Below are positions 1 through 13,100 of a stretch of DNA of 64,000 nucleotides, in pieces. The DNA is from Serinus canaria. Lineage: Eukaryota; Chordata; Aves; Passeriformes; Fringillidae. The translations under genes and the position numbers were made by a program. Numbering within the stretch: the first letter of the stretch is position 1; the number at the start of each line of letters is the position of its first letter. The stretch spans positions 52,127,973-52,191,972 of the forward strand of contig NC_066343.1 in assembly GCF_022539315.1 (NCBI RefSeq), read 5' to 3'. The notes beneath the pieces are model-generated. The model had not been told where the DNA came from. It saw only the letters and a program-made list of their open reading frames with translations, and made no database searches.

Positions 1-2514
1 TTGTGGTTGATACCCAGTGCTAAATCTTAATGTCTCTGCAAACAGAGAGGGCAGCAAAACAAAGCCTTGCTGTTTGCTAAGGTTGAGGACTGTCCTGAAA
101 TAGATGCTGTGTGCTGCTGTTGTCAGCTGTGGTGTTGGTTGAGAGTCTTTACATCTTTTCTCCACCAAAAGACTACTGAGTAAGCAGGACTTGGCTGCTG
201 CTGGGTGCCTGCAGCCTGCAATGGCAGTGGGGCCAGGTCATGGCTCCAGAGCCAGCTTCCTGAGCAGCACCTTGCCTTGTGGACTTTAATCACTGATTAA
301 CCCACATAGAGGGTGGCTGGAATAAAATAGATTAAACCAGCGCATAGTATCTGTGCTGCCATCTTGTGCACCAGAATTTTATAACACCTTTAAGATTATT
401 TTGTAAATATGGCAGTGTTGTCATGGCAGCAGGAATCTGGTGTAGAAAAATGTTGCTGATATGATTTATTGCTGGTTTAGTGTGCTGTGCAGGTCAGGCA
501 AGGCGTCACTGCTCCTAGGTTCTGCTTAATTGAATTGAGAATGAAATGCATCAGAAGGGCTTTGATCAGGGAAATGAATGTCGCAACAAACTTCAGGCTC
601 ATGCACAGCTCAACTAAATGTAAAAATGTGCAGTGAGATCTGTATTGTTTTAGCATTTATACACTAAGAATCCACATATGAATGTTTCACAGTTTTCAGT
701 GTAGGTCTTGCTGAAAGTCAGTATCCTCCCTGGTGAAATCATGACTGTAGAAAGTTAAGATGCTGTTAAATCTAACACTAGCTGGAGATTCAAAGATATG
801 CAGCTTTGAATTTGAAACCACTCATGGAAGTGTAAAAAAATTGACAACTGCAATTTTATCCAAAATCTCTGCTAAGAGATTTGACATTTTCTTTATGTGC
901 TGAAGTTCTGAGACCTCGTGTAGCCAAGTGATTCATGGTGTCCTCCATGTTGCTGCTTTCACATTACTTCTTGTATGTAACATGAGAGATCTTGTGACTG
1001 GGGGACCTATATCACACCTTCCTTCACCCTACTGCTGTGGTGACCCACAATCACAGTTTGATTTGTTTCAGACAAAGTATGTTCTTAGGATGGGTAAAAC
1101 TTTAGATGGGGTAGAGATTGTCTCTGCAGTTTGAATCTAGAGCCTCAAATTTAGAAGCTGATGTTTCCAGGGTGTCTGGCTCCAAGAGTATGTTGGCATC
1201 AGAGAACTGCAGCTCTGACTTGAGCTAAGGCTCTCATCTGTAAGAAAGGTTTGGGGCTGAATGTACCAGAACATGAGGGGGGAAGAAAGGGTGTGAAGAA
1301 AGTAGTTTTTTCAGCTACCCACTCTACTCTCCACTGCCTGAAAGTCAAACCTCCAAGGTTGTCCACTTTTTTATACAACTATTAGTTTTATGTATCTGTT
1401 TTCCTGTAATGGCTGGAAGCCTTGCCTGCTTTTCCCCTGGAAGTAGCCTGTGGCTGTTTGTGACATAACCTTTTCCTAAGTTTTCTGGTTTAGGAGATGC
1501 ATCATACTAAAGCTTGCAGTATAATGAGAACAAATTCCTTTTAAACAAATCAACAGGTTTTCCTTATAAACAAATCAGGAATACCACCACCCCCCTACTC
1601 ATGTGAGGAACACACCTGGGTTGCTTTGGCTGCTGTCACCATCCTTTATAAAACAAATAATGTTGAAGGGAATGTTAGCAGCTAAAAGAAAAATATATTT
1701 TTTTTAAGCAAATGGAAATTTAGGAGCTGAGATTTCTTAACAAATCTGTAGTTTCAGAAATTAGCCACAAAGTACTGTGGAATTTTAAATTATGAGTTCA
1801 TGTGCTTCAGACAGTTGTGTATATTTGCATATCTCCAAGTAAAAGTTTTGACTTAAACCACTTCCAGCACTTCACAGACATTTAATGCTTGAGTGTAACA
1901 TTTTGCTTTGGGTCTGATTGTGGTTACTACTATTTTCTCACAAAGAGATATTTTTCTTAGGAACAAGTTGGCCACATTGTACTCTCTAGGTCAGCAGTCT
2001 GTTTCACTGGTGCTGAACTAGGTTGAAAGGCTGTGGTTGTGAGCAAGGGAGGTAATAAATGAGTTATAACTTAGGTTTGTCTTGTCTTCACTATACCTTT
2101 TCTACAGCAGCTGCAGCAAAGCTCTGAGCTTTGGCTCTGGAGTCCCATCTTTTCTTCTTTGAAGGTCTGCTTCCCACAGGGTACTAACCTGGTGCCCTTG
2201 GACCCATCTTGCTGCATAAATCTGAAAGGGCAGGGCAGCAAAAGAATAAATTTTACTGCGTGATTGTGTGCTGAATGTGATGGCCTTTGGGTCCTCTCTT
2301 CTCTGCTGAACATTGACTCCAGCATTTCCAGTCTCCTGACCTGTGTGTCTGCTTTGCTGACCACACAGACTGTCGAAGACTACTTCATAACTGGATAAGT
2401 TCATAGTACAGCACTGTTGCTTCCAGTTCCCTTGACCTTGCCTTGAATGAGATTGAGCAGGGGGGTTTTGTTTTAAAATGCAGTCCAAGATAATTTTACT
2501 GCTGCTGTTTTCAC

Positions 2515-2765
2515 ACAATGACAGAATGGTTAAAGTTGGGAGGGACCACAGTCAGTCATCTGGTCCAGCTTCCCTGCTCATGCAGGGTCCTCCCAGAGCA
2601 CATTGCACAGTATCGAGTCCAGCCAGCTCTTGAATATTTCCAGTGAGGGAGACTCAACAACCTCTTTGGGCCATCTGTTCCCTTACATAGTCAAATGTGG
2701 AAACTGGATCTCCTGGTCAGTGGCATGTTGTTTGTTGCTCTTGAGTCTGGCATAGAAGTCATCAT
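2515..2765 (-). mobile_element. CR1 LINE 3'-end fragment
   Basis: On + it reads the reverse complement of a CR1 tail: 'acagaatggttaaagttggg', 'agggaccacagtcagtcatc', then TGGTCCAGC and 'gggagactcaacaacctctt'. Diverged, truncated at the 5' end of the element, so inert. Confidence 0.8.
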
Positions 2766-3954
2766 TGTTATCCTGCCAGAAATTTACTGCCCAACAGCTC
2801 TGCCATGGATTGTCAAGATTTAAAACAAAACTGAGCAAAGGAAATACTCACTCAATACTCATTCCTGGCTAAGTCTCTAGTACTATGTATTGGAACTGAA
2901 GTTTTGGAGATATATTTTCATTGATCAGATCTAGGTTTGCTTTTTTGTCTGAGGCAGATCCTTTTTTTGTGTGTTGGCAAATACTGCAGTGTTACGAAAA
3001 TTGAAGTGGGCTCTACCTATGCATTTCCAAGTATCTACCTTTAGGAAACACCTGCTTATGCATGTTTTATCCAGACAGTAAGACTATAACTGGCATGGGT
3101 AGGACTGTAGGACTGTTTGAATGAATTTTAGTTTTAGATAGCACTACCCAGAACTTCAGTGATGCTGTATGCTTTACTCTGCTCTCCCTGAGGCTGACTT
3201 TTGTCTGTCCACCATGGAGCTGGGGTTGGGTTTAGCTTAAATGAGAGACCAAATAAACCATCATGTTCACCATTGTGTAAATTTTTCATGGCCTACCTCA
3301 GTCATTAAGTTAAAGATGTTAAAAGTGCAGTTATGGGACTAAACTGTTAAAAAGGAATGGTAGAAATGCCTGTGCACATTTGATAGCTATAACAGCTTTA
3401 TTCCACTAGCTTCATACTGAAGGAAAACATACTAAGGTTGAGTTATAGACCCCTCATCATGTGTATCAACAATATTAATTACTTTTTTTGGGCAACAGTT
3501 TCTGAAAGAGATTGAAAGGTGACGCTGATGCTGCAGTTCTGTGTGCTCAGGAAAACAGTAGGTGAGCCAAAAGCAATGCTGCTTCTTTAGCCTTGAAGCA
3601 AAATAAATTGCTCCAAAGGTATCTATAAATCCTTTCTGTCATGCGGACATTCTCAATTTCACTTAACAAAATGAAAGTAGAAGCATTTCTGGTTTTCTCA
3701 GTCCAGTCTGCTCCTGCTGACTGTACCATGTCATATAATAACCTTCATAAACTCACCAAATTATGCCTTAAAAAGCAGAATCTCACAAGGTTGGAAGTAA
3801 TGGTTCTTTATGTTTAAAACCACTACTGCCTTTTAACTGAATCAGTGTAAAGGGAACAAAACTTCTCTAATTGCAAGAAGCATTGGGGTGAAAAGTAGCA
3901 TAGGTAGGCTGGGTGACAGGAAGCTCACCATGCCCCAGCCATGGGCACTCACAG

Positions 3955-4226
3955 CCCAGAGAGCCACACGAGTCCTGGGCTGCATCCAGAGCAGTGTGGG
4001 CAGCAGGGCAGGGAGGGGATTCTGCCCCTCTGCTCTGCTCTGCTGAGACCCCACTGCAGTGCTGCATCAGCTCTGCATCAGTCCAGCAGATCCCACGGGA
4101 GGGTTGCAAAATTGGTCAGGGGGCTGGAGCTCCTCTTCTGTATGGACAGTCTGAGAGAGTTGGGGTTGTTCAGCCTGGAGAAGAGAAGGCTCTGCAAAAT
4201 ACTAATAGCACCTTCCAGCAGCTTGC
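3955..4226 (+). mobile_element. CR1 LINE fragment, plus orientation
   Basis: Sense-strand CR1 text: 'cctgggctgcatccagagca', 'ggggattctgcccctctgct', 'gctgagaccccactgcagtg' and 'gagagttggggttgttcagc' followed by CTGGAGAAGAGAAGGCTC. It includes the end of the reverse transcriptase frame and the start of the 3' untranslated part, and is internally deleted. Open frames here are remnants. Confidence 0.75.
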
Positions 4227-6435
4227 ATAACTAAGTTACAAAGTTGTTTGTACACTAGCAGGATTTAATTAAAATCCTGAGCTTTTTCCTTCCTCTGATT
4301 AAACATGTGCAAAACACAGTAAATCCTTTCACAGTAGTTCTTGCTGTAGCTGAGTTCTGCAACTTCCAGACATTGGTAAAGCATATCTTATATGTAATAC
4401 AGGTATAGCTGTGTTCTCAGTCTTGGACACAGATTACCAAATGCTGTTAGGTGCCCTATTGCAGACCGCTATTTTTTTCTAGAGTAGATATAACTTACAG
4501 ATTTTTGGGTTTAAATGGAAAAGAAAGTTTGCATCTTTCAAGCCTGCTTCACTTAGTTCTCTCTAGTTTTTCCTGTCTTTTTTCCAGGGAGTTACTAACA
4601 TTCTCCTTCTCAAAAGATATTTATTCCCTTGTATATTTATCTGGATTTGTTGGTGTGATAATTGTATTCTACGTTACCTTTTTTCTTCTTTCTGCTTTCT
4701 TTGTATCCTCGTACTGTTTCCTGTTTGTTCCTCAAGCTACTACATTTACCTGTTAGACACAGTAGCCTCCCTAACTAGAACAGGAGGGTTCCAGATTAAT
4801 TTTACACCGTGCTGGGAAAAAGCCCACAACAATTTTACTGTTGTTGAATTACAAGAGGTTTGACAAGCCAAGGAGTAGTTTCCACTTTGGATTAGCATCT
4901 CATTTAGAGCTCAGGGAATGACTCAGTTTTATATAAAAGTAGTAAATTTTTGTACTGAAAGGAAGAAAAGAAATTCCATGTGGACACTTGTATGTATGTT
5001 CTTCAAAACCAGTTCCAATGCAGTACTTTGGTGCCCTGGACTTGAGACGTCACAAGAAAACTGATAATTAGAAGTGCAAAGAATCCAGTGTAAGGTACAA
5101 AATGCTGCTCTGAGCGCACAGTTCATATCTCTGGAGATGGTCCATTTAACAGCAGAGTCAGCTGTGGCTCATAGTGAATACCTGCTGTGGTTCAGCAAGC
5201 TCCTGATGCTTATCTCTCCAATTCTTTTTCTTGAAGTCACATTCTAGGAAATAAATTCTGTAGGAAGAGTTAACTGGCTCAGGTAAAAATCATATTTGCC
5301 TAGAAATACGCCTATGCATATTCTTCCTTGTGTTTTTTGGAGATGCCAAGTGTGATGTCTTAGTGTATAAATCTATTTAGTTTCTAAAATGCCATTTTAG
5401 GACCCTTGGCATGGATCCATAACACGCAAACATGTAGTGCAGGATAAAGCTGGGAAACTCATCAGGAATATAATTCTCTTCACTAAAGCAGCTTCTTTAC
5501 TGCAGTATGCAATTCTCCTAATGACACTTGCTTAGGGCAGTTCTTGCGATATTGTGTTGGATTTATGAGTGTTGTTTTCCTAAAGAGCTATTTGGCTAGT
5601 CTGTGCTTCAGTGAAACAACTTTTGTATGTCCTGTAACACATCCAAAAGTGGAATGGAGTAGAACATTAGTCTTGAGTTTTAATGTGAAACAAAATTATG
5701 TAGTGAGTTTTCTTCTTCTACATGGCGGGGGGAAAACTGGCTCATTTCCAACCTGGCTCCAAGATTTCTGGTTTCTGAAGTCACCCCTGTGGAGGTGATG
5801 TTAGATTTGTAATGCTGTCTTGCTTACAGTGATGCTGCCTTAGTGACAGTCAGCAAATGAAATAATGTCTTCAACTTTATTCTTGCCCTTCAGCTTTCTT
5901 ATTTGTATTGATATTAATGTCCTAAAAGCATGAGAGTTTGACTAAGCAAATAAAAAACAACACTGAAGAACTAAGCAGATTTAAAGCTCTCGTAATGTGA
6001 TTTAGCTGCTGGAAATAAGAATAATATCACAGGGCCAAAGCACTTAGACCACCAATGTAAGGAACTTCTGGTTCAGTGATTAAGAAACTAATCTTTCTTG
6101 GAAATGCTTTGGAAGCAATTTCTCTTGGCTACTCAATATAAACATACTGGATAATATGGTTTCATGTCTGTTATTCGCCTTCTGAACTGGTTATGTATTC
6201 AATTAATAATGTTTTCTGTCTAGCACCATGTCTATCACGTCTTAAGTCTCAAATGCATAACTAGTTTAGTTAAACTCAGAGTTCAGTTAATTTTCTGACC
6301 TTGTAGGATTTAGTCTCTGCCACTAACAAGAAGCCATGTTTCAACCTGCTCACTGCCAGGCAGACCTCAAATGTGTAAATTACCTAGGGCTTTTCCACAA
6401 AACCCTCACTCATCCCTCTGGCACCAGTGCTGCAT

Positions 6436-6509
6436 TTCATGGGTGAGAGAGGAGAGCTCCCATGCAGGAGGAGGGTAATCTACAGGAGTGCTCAGTACTG
6501 AGCTGGGCA
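6436..6509 (+). repeat. 74-bp direct duplication, copy 1
   Basis: Begins 'ttcatgggtgagagaggaga' and ends 'gtactgagctgggca'. It is identical to 7993-8066 except for three bases. It is not part of any repeat family I recognise. The flanks do not match, so the duplication is confined to these 74 bases. Confidence 0.9.
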
Positions 6510-6965
6510 TTGCTTGAGGTTGTGTTGCACAGCACATTGGCTGCAGGAGCTTGCCTTGCACAGAACCCTGCTGTCCTTGATGCTCATGAGGTTCAGCGCT
6601 GGCATAGAAGTCACAGAGGTTTTTTTAAATGCAAACATCAATAATACACTCCATGTTTTCTTCTAGTTTTCAGCATTAATGACTGTTAGTTCAAAAGCCT
6701 AGTACTGTTCAAAATATTTGAGTTAGACTCCCTGGGGTGTGAATACTTCAAAGCACGCTGTTTGCTTATGGATGGCTTACAATCACTGATATGACCCCTA
6801 ATCATTTTGATATGCCATGTGAATGAATGTGAGAATTTTCTCCTTAGCCCTTGTCCTTTTCTGTTATAATAACATTGTGGTGGTGACATTTAAAGTATGA
6901 CAGCTGTAGGCAAAAGCTGTAACTCATATTAAAACCCAAATAACATTTCTCAAATGTCTCTGTAG

Positions 6966-7122
6966 ATGGATGGAGGTCTGCTTGGACGAAGAGCTGCCCC
7001 CAACTACGGAACTGGAAGAAGGCTTAAGAAATGGTGTTTACCTTGCCAAGCTTGCAAAATTCTTTGCACCTAATGTGGTGTCAGACAAAAAGATCTATGA
7101 TGTGGAGCAGGCACGCTACAAG
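6966..7122 (+). CDS. IQGAP2: IQGAP2 window exon 1: start of calponin-homology domain
   Basis: Acceptor 'ctctgtag' precedes base 6966 and donor 'gtaata' follows 7122. One leading base completes a codon from the missing upstream exon, then 52 codons run WMEVCLDEELPPTTELEEG to VEQARYK. This is the first half of the CH domain, which binds F-actin in this family. The ATG at 6970 is an internal Met, not the start, because the preceding Trp codon is also coding. The 1218-bp intron that follows holds the second copy of a 74-bp duplication (7993-8066) and nothing else recognised. Confidence 0.95.
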
Positions 7123-10100
7123 GTAATAACTTCCTCAGTTTTCTCACCAGGATGACAAAACCCAGCAATGTTTGTCTTCCAGCTCTTAAAGATTCCCAAG
7201 CATGGCTGGTTGGCTTTCTGTATCTTTCTTTCAAGGCTGTAGGGACTAGTTAGAAGATGCACAGCTGCAGGAAGGCTGTATGATAACTTAGAAATATTCT
7301 ACCCCTAGAAAAATTGTTCTGGTGTTGTTTCAAGTTTTTAAAGCTGCACAAATTACACTTCTGGCTCCATGGAAATCATGAGCTTTTCAACTGATAAAGT
7401 AATTTCTTATTAGGAATAGAAGTCAAAAGCAATTTGACAGCTATTTCAAACTTTCTTCATTTTGTATGTTGAAATTCACTTCATTTGATCTCTGTGTTTG
7501 TTTTATCAACTTTAACAAGAAGAAGCCAAAAGCAAGCTCCCAGTAACTGAGCTTAGCTTGTTCCCTGTGCAGGCTTTTGCTAGCTCCAAGAACCTCGATA
7601 ATAAAAAGATATTTACACTCATGCACAGTAGTCCCACTATGGAATGTATTATCTCAATGGGTAGAGGGGGCAGAAAAAAATTATGGTTAAGAATTCCAGT
7701 TACATTTAAATGTTTCCCTTGAAAATCTCAGAAACTTGACAGATTCCTTTTTTCCCTTTACCCTAAAAGTTAACACAGAAATGAAAATAAAAAGTACTTT
7801 CCCACTCTGTTCTTATGCAGCTTGCATAGGCTTTAGGGAGGGTCAGGTCAGGTATTCAGGTAGAACTGAACAGTTCCAAGACTTCCTTATCTGTTCTTCA
7901 TGGTAGTGCTGAGCAGTGTTACCACGTCTGTGTTTTGGTTGACACAAAACCTCTACTCCCAGAGAATACTGAAGAACTGTACAAATTTCTACTTCATGGG
8001 TGAGAGTGGAGAGCTCCCATGCAGGAGGAGGATAATCTACAGGAGTGCTCTGTACTGAGCTGGGCACTCAGTGTACTGATACGTCAATCACAGTCCACCC
8101 TGATGGGTACAAATCTGGCTTATGTAACGTGAAAGAATGAGCTGAACTCAGTGTGGAGCTGTTTATGTGTTTGGATGCTTCATTAGCAAAATTGAAGCTG
8201 TTACACTTTGGTCTCTGGGTTCAAACAAGGGAAAGTTCTGTGAACTCGACTTCAGGATACAAAACTGGGAAACAACAGGAGGATCAATAAGTAGAGAGTT
8301 TTCTTAATCTGACTTTCATAATCTTCTGTGTTTCTAATAGAGATCTGGCCTTCATTTTCGACATACTGACAACACTGTGCAGTGGTTAAGAGCAATGGAG
8401 TCCATCGGTCTGCCTAAGGTAAGCCTTTAAATTTCAGCAAAGAAATTTAAACAAAATCATTAGCTGTAATCATTGGTCACTGAGATCCCCTTTCCTTTGC
8501 TTGAGCACAAACAGTTCCTTATAGGAAGTCTAGAGGGAAGGGGTAATTCAAAAAACAAATCTGAGGAGAAGGTAATGTGGAAAGCAGTGGGAGTGTCAGT
8601 CCTGTGTTGCTGCTGGCAGCATGTGTGGGCTGAGGCAGGGACACTAGCAGAGTTTGAGCTAGCTCAAACACTTGATATCTTACTGCTAATGCAGTCTCTG
8701 GGGGGGCCTAGAAGGAATATGGTTTAAAACAGAAAACTTAAATATTTGCTTCCTTTAGGTTACCTCTTCACATCGTGCCTCTTGCTGCCTCCTCCTCTTA
8801 CTGTACGTGCCAGTTTCTCTGCTTCTACCCTGTTTCCAGACTGTTCTTGCACCCTTCAGTGCATCTGTGTGACTGTGCTGCTGCTCTTCTTCCACCAGCT
8901 GCTTTCCTGGGTCACCTCTTGTATTTACCTTCCTCCTTGCGGGCCTTCACTTGTCATCTCCCCCCTCTGCTGCTGTTTCTGGGCACCAGTGAGTCGATTT
9001 TGGATGAAAATCCTTTAAGAAAGGGCTGTGTGCAAACACCTGTGCTGCTTGTCTGTACTTCCTGGCAGCTGCACACAGGCCAAGGTGAGCAGTTCCCCAC
9101 CCCAGGGTGCCTGGGTGCCCACAGCCTGAGTGCTGCCTGAGGCACTGTGGGCAGGCACAGTGGGGATGCTCAGGCAGCTCCTTGAAGGGCTGAATGGACC
9201 AAGGGTCAGCTACTGTAGGCAAACTCTGCAGGTGCCCATAACCAAAAGAGACTACTCATGGCTGTCATCAGAAATGCCAGAGAGATGGGAAGGCATCCTG
9301 CTCTTTCCAGGTCAGGCATTTTTTTTTCCAGTTGAGTCCTTCAGCCCTCAGTTCAGCTGGCTGATTTCCACCTTGCCTTTTCTCCTCTGAAGGATCGTGT
9401 TTCTGTCTCAAAGGATGGTCATGGCCAAAAGCTTTCCCAATTCTCCCTCACAAAGCTGTTTTGAGCAAATGATGAAGAGGGCACTGTGCTCCTGACGTAC
9501 TCAGTCTGGTCCTATTAACCATGGGAGAGTGCAGCCCCGAGTGACCAGCTGGGGCTGGAAGCTTGCTGCCAACTCTCACGGTTAACTAAGTCTTTTTATT
9601 ATATTTTTGTGGAGAAACAGTGTTTAGTGACTGGGAACAAGGCCAGGAACAAATTAGTGGTAGAACCAGAACTGGAACTTATGATGTGACTTCTTGGCTA
9701 AATTGCTTAATATTCCTCTCTCTAAATATCTTCCTTTGCAAATGATGTATTCACAAAGTTGAGGGTGCTGGCATTTAGAATGATGCATTTTTAAACCCTA
9801 CTTGATAGGTTTGGTTTGTAATGAGGCTTTGCAAATTGTAAACTGCATTCCAGATTTTGCGTGTCTGTAGAGGACAAGCACTACTGGCTGAGCTTATGCC
9901 AAAGGACATTTTCTAAAAATCTTCTTGAAATGCTGCCTGTTCATCTTCCTTTTCCCCCCCTCTTATTAAGTAGCTTTTATGCTTTATTTAGCTCTTCTTT
10001 ATGAAAACTACTGATTAAGTTAAAATAACATCAGAAGAGATGTGACTCATAGCTGTATGAAAGTAGCAGCTGAGATTCTGTAAATTTAAGGTACAGTTCT

Positions 10101-13100
10101 GCAGAGTAAATGTTTCTGCTCAGTAATAAGTCTTCTCTTTTGACTGTGTGCTCTTTGCTTTTTAGATCTTTTATCCAGAGACTACTGATGTCTATGATCG
10201 GAAAAACATCCCTAGGATGATATACTGTATTCACGCTCTAAGGTAACTGCTGACAGGTATAAAAGTTATAGTAACTGCCAAAGTTTGGAGTGTAAGTCTT
10301 GAAATGGTTTAGGACAACCAGTATATCAAAATCTGTCAGAATGTTCAAGTTTATTCATTTTAAGTTGGAGACGAAAGTTGACCTTTGTCAGGTATATTGG
10401 ATAAATAACTTTCAAAATAGAAATCAAAGACTACTGAATTTACCACACACATCCCTCTCTCAATGGTACACCCCCTTGCAAAATTAACATACAATTTCAA
10501 AATACATTCTTCCAACAGAAATCAAACAAATTAACAGAAACTTAGCAAAACATTAGTAAAACCGTGGAGCAGACATGCTGATCAGAGTGAAAATAATAAT
10601 GAACTGACGTGCTTTTGTCCCAAAACTGAAGCAATTAATTACAGTATTCTGTGGTAATTCATGTAAAAATGGTACATTCTCAAAGACTTCAAAATTCTGA
10701 GCTACCTGACTTTCAATGTAAAGTCAGAAAAGCTTTGACTATACCTTTGAAAGTAGTGATTAATTTTTTTTTGTTCTGCCTTAAGGATTTTCTTTATGTT
10801 TAGCACAAAAGCATCTGCCCTGTGCTGTCCCTGGTGTGAGGGGCAGTGTTGTGGGCAGACAGCTCCACCCTCCTGTGGCTTTTCTAGTTAATTTCTTGCA
10901 CAGAGACCTTTCCCTTTAAATATTTTTGGCACTGATCTTTCACAAAACAGAATTAACTTATACTCCAAACTTTCTTCTCTGTTTCTAATGGTGTTCAAAG
11001 GCACATCAGCTGCTCCAGGGCTATAAGACAGAAACTATTCAATATGTGCTTTATTGAAACTTTTTTAGGGTTAATCCTTGAAGTTATGTGCCCACTCTTG
11101 CACTCTGGGATGTGCACTCACTCCCAGTAAACAGAACTTACCACTAAAGTTCACTGTATTTGCTGAACATGCCAGGTGTTCATACTTGACAGCCCAGTAT
11201 ATTTTTGCCATCTTTGACATGAGTTGCCCCTTGAAATTATTGTACTTGGTGTACTATTAACTGGGAATTGACACCAGGAATATTTGAGGGTGGCTCTTGC
11301 CTGTAACTTGGTAGTGCAGTCTGTTCTGACAGCAAGTGTGTTGTGTAAGCTTGAAGTGATTTCCTAAAGGGAATATGTGGGGCTGCAACCTAAACCAGGT
11401 CAGGCTGGCTCAGCAGGCTCTGTGCCCCACACCCCCCCAGCTGTGTTATGGACCAGCTCAAAGGTTTTGCAGGAGGTGCAAGAACACATTTTATTTTTAT
11501 GTTTACTCTCTCATGTAAATAGCACATTATTATCTCTGGATTTGAATGCTACATAAACAGCTCCATCAAATATCTTCTTAGTGTCTGCCTAATCATTGCA
11601 ATGGCAATACCTCTTATCCTGAGCTGAGGTTTACAGTGGATAGACCTATGGTAAAAATTTTCCTTTCTCCATCTTGGCATTCCCCAGGATTTGTGCAGTA
11701 CCAGAATTAGTCAGTGTTGTCTCAGCTTTCACTTAAAATTTGTCCTGTTTAAATTACTTTTTCTTGATGCATATCAACACAAAGCTCCAATTCTGTACCT
11801 GTGTATTTATTATGTTTTTGGTGGTTTTTTTAGTGCTATTACTTTAGAAATGGACTTTATATCAAATGGGTCTTGCCATACTGAAGAGGAATAGGCCTGG
11901 AATGCTTTTATTTATTATGCTTTCCCATGAAATTGTAGGCCTCTGTGCCTGCATCCTGTGCAGGATGTAAGAATAGAAGAAACAATGATTGAGCTTTATT
12001 TCCATACCTTTTCCTAAAATGCATGCCAGACGTCCTTCACTTTAGTCTTTCAAATCAAACCTCAACCTCAGTGTTGAATGTCACGCAAGCTACCTTGGAA
12101 GCTGTTTGGGAAAGAACAGAATTAAGCACAGCATGCTTTGCTTGGCCAGCAGTGCTCCCAGGTGGATTGGCTCCAGAGGAATGCTGAGCTGTATCCGAAA
12201 CGTATATTTGACATCTGAAATAATAATATTTTTCAGGAGAAGTCATTGGCTGTTTATTGTTTTGCTGATCTTTTGCTGCTAGAAGGCCTGAAGATAGATG
12301 GGTACTCTAAGCATGATGGTTTGAATACAGTTTTAGGGTATGTCCTGATTCAAGTCTGAAATTAAGACCATTGCCCTTAAAGCATGTGGGATGACTTGAG
12401 CTGTCAAATACAACACTGCTCTGGTCAGGAAGGAGCTACTTAGCAAACAATTTCTTATTATATTCCTGTTGAATGTAATTACCTCTTGCTTTTCTCTCAC
12501 TGAAACATCAATACTTGAAGTATTGACTGGGCTAAAGGCCAGGAAGAAATTTGTGGTAAAGCTAGAACTAGAACTTCTGATTCTGACCTGGAAAATAAAA
12601 AGGCATAGATTCCATTACTTGCACCATTTTTTTTTTTGGTGAAAGCAGACTTGTGCTTGTTCCTGCACGAAATGAGGTTAAGAACAGCTTCATTTAAATT
12701 AAGATGCCAAGTGATTCTTCTTCATAAATAGCAGTGCTTGGAGATATTTTTTTTCCTGAAAAATTTAGTTTTCAAATTATCTTTGCAAGAAAACAATTGC
12801 TATATCTACCCAAATTATCCCCTTAGAAGCTGGACTGTTTCTAAACATTGTTTTCCTAAGAAGCAGCAGAATAACAAGCATGCTGTAAAAGAAAAAACAT
12901 GCTATTTTCAGATCTGTTTTTCATAGCGTGTTATACATGAGCCAACCATAAAACAAGTCCTTGGAACATCTGCCTGATATGAGATGCAGTTCTGTGTGAG
13001 TGATGCTTTCTATTGAAAGGAGTGTACCTAGGAACTGCTCTTTCTCTTTTGTTTTCCCCTGGCTCCTGATGAATTCAATTTTCTTAACCACGGGGACCCC

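Larger units (their letters stand above)
1..6965. other. Partial upstream IQGAP2 intron (6.97 kb)
   Basis: No coding exon was found here. I looked for the conserved text before RWMEVCL and did not see it. It contains CR1 fragments at 2515-2765 (-) and 3955-4226 (+), and the first copy of a 74-bp duplication at 6436-6509. The remaining open frames (up to 138 codons) resemble no family. Confidence 0.8.

Noticed and set aside
2102..2518. 138-codon minus-strand open frame
   Set aside because: No similarity to known proteins; adjacent to a CR1 fragment; probably chance.
1..6965. N-terminal IQGAP2 exons within the window
   Set aside because: No segment encoding the residues that normally precede RWMEVCL was found with splice sites; they are taken to lie upstream.
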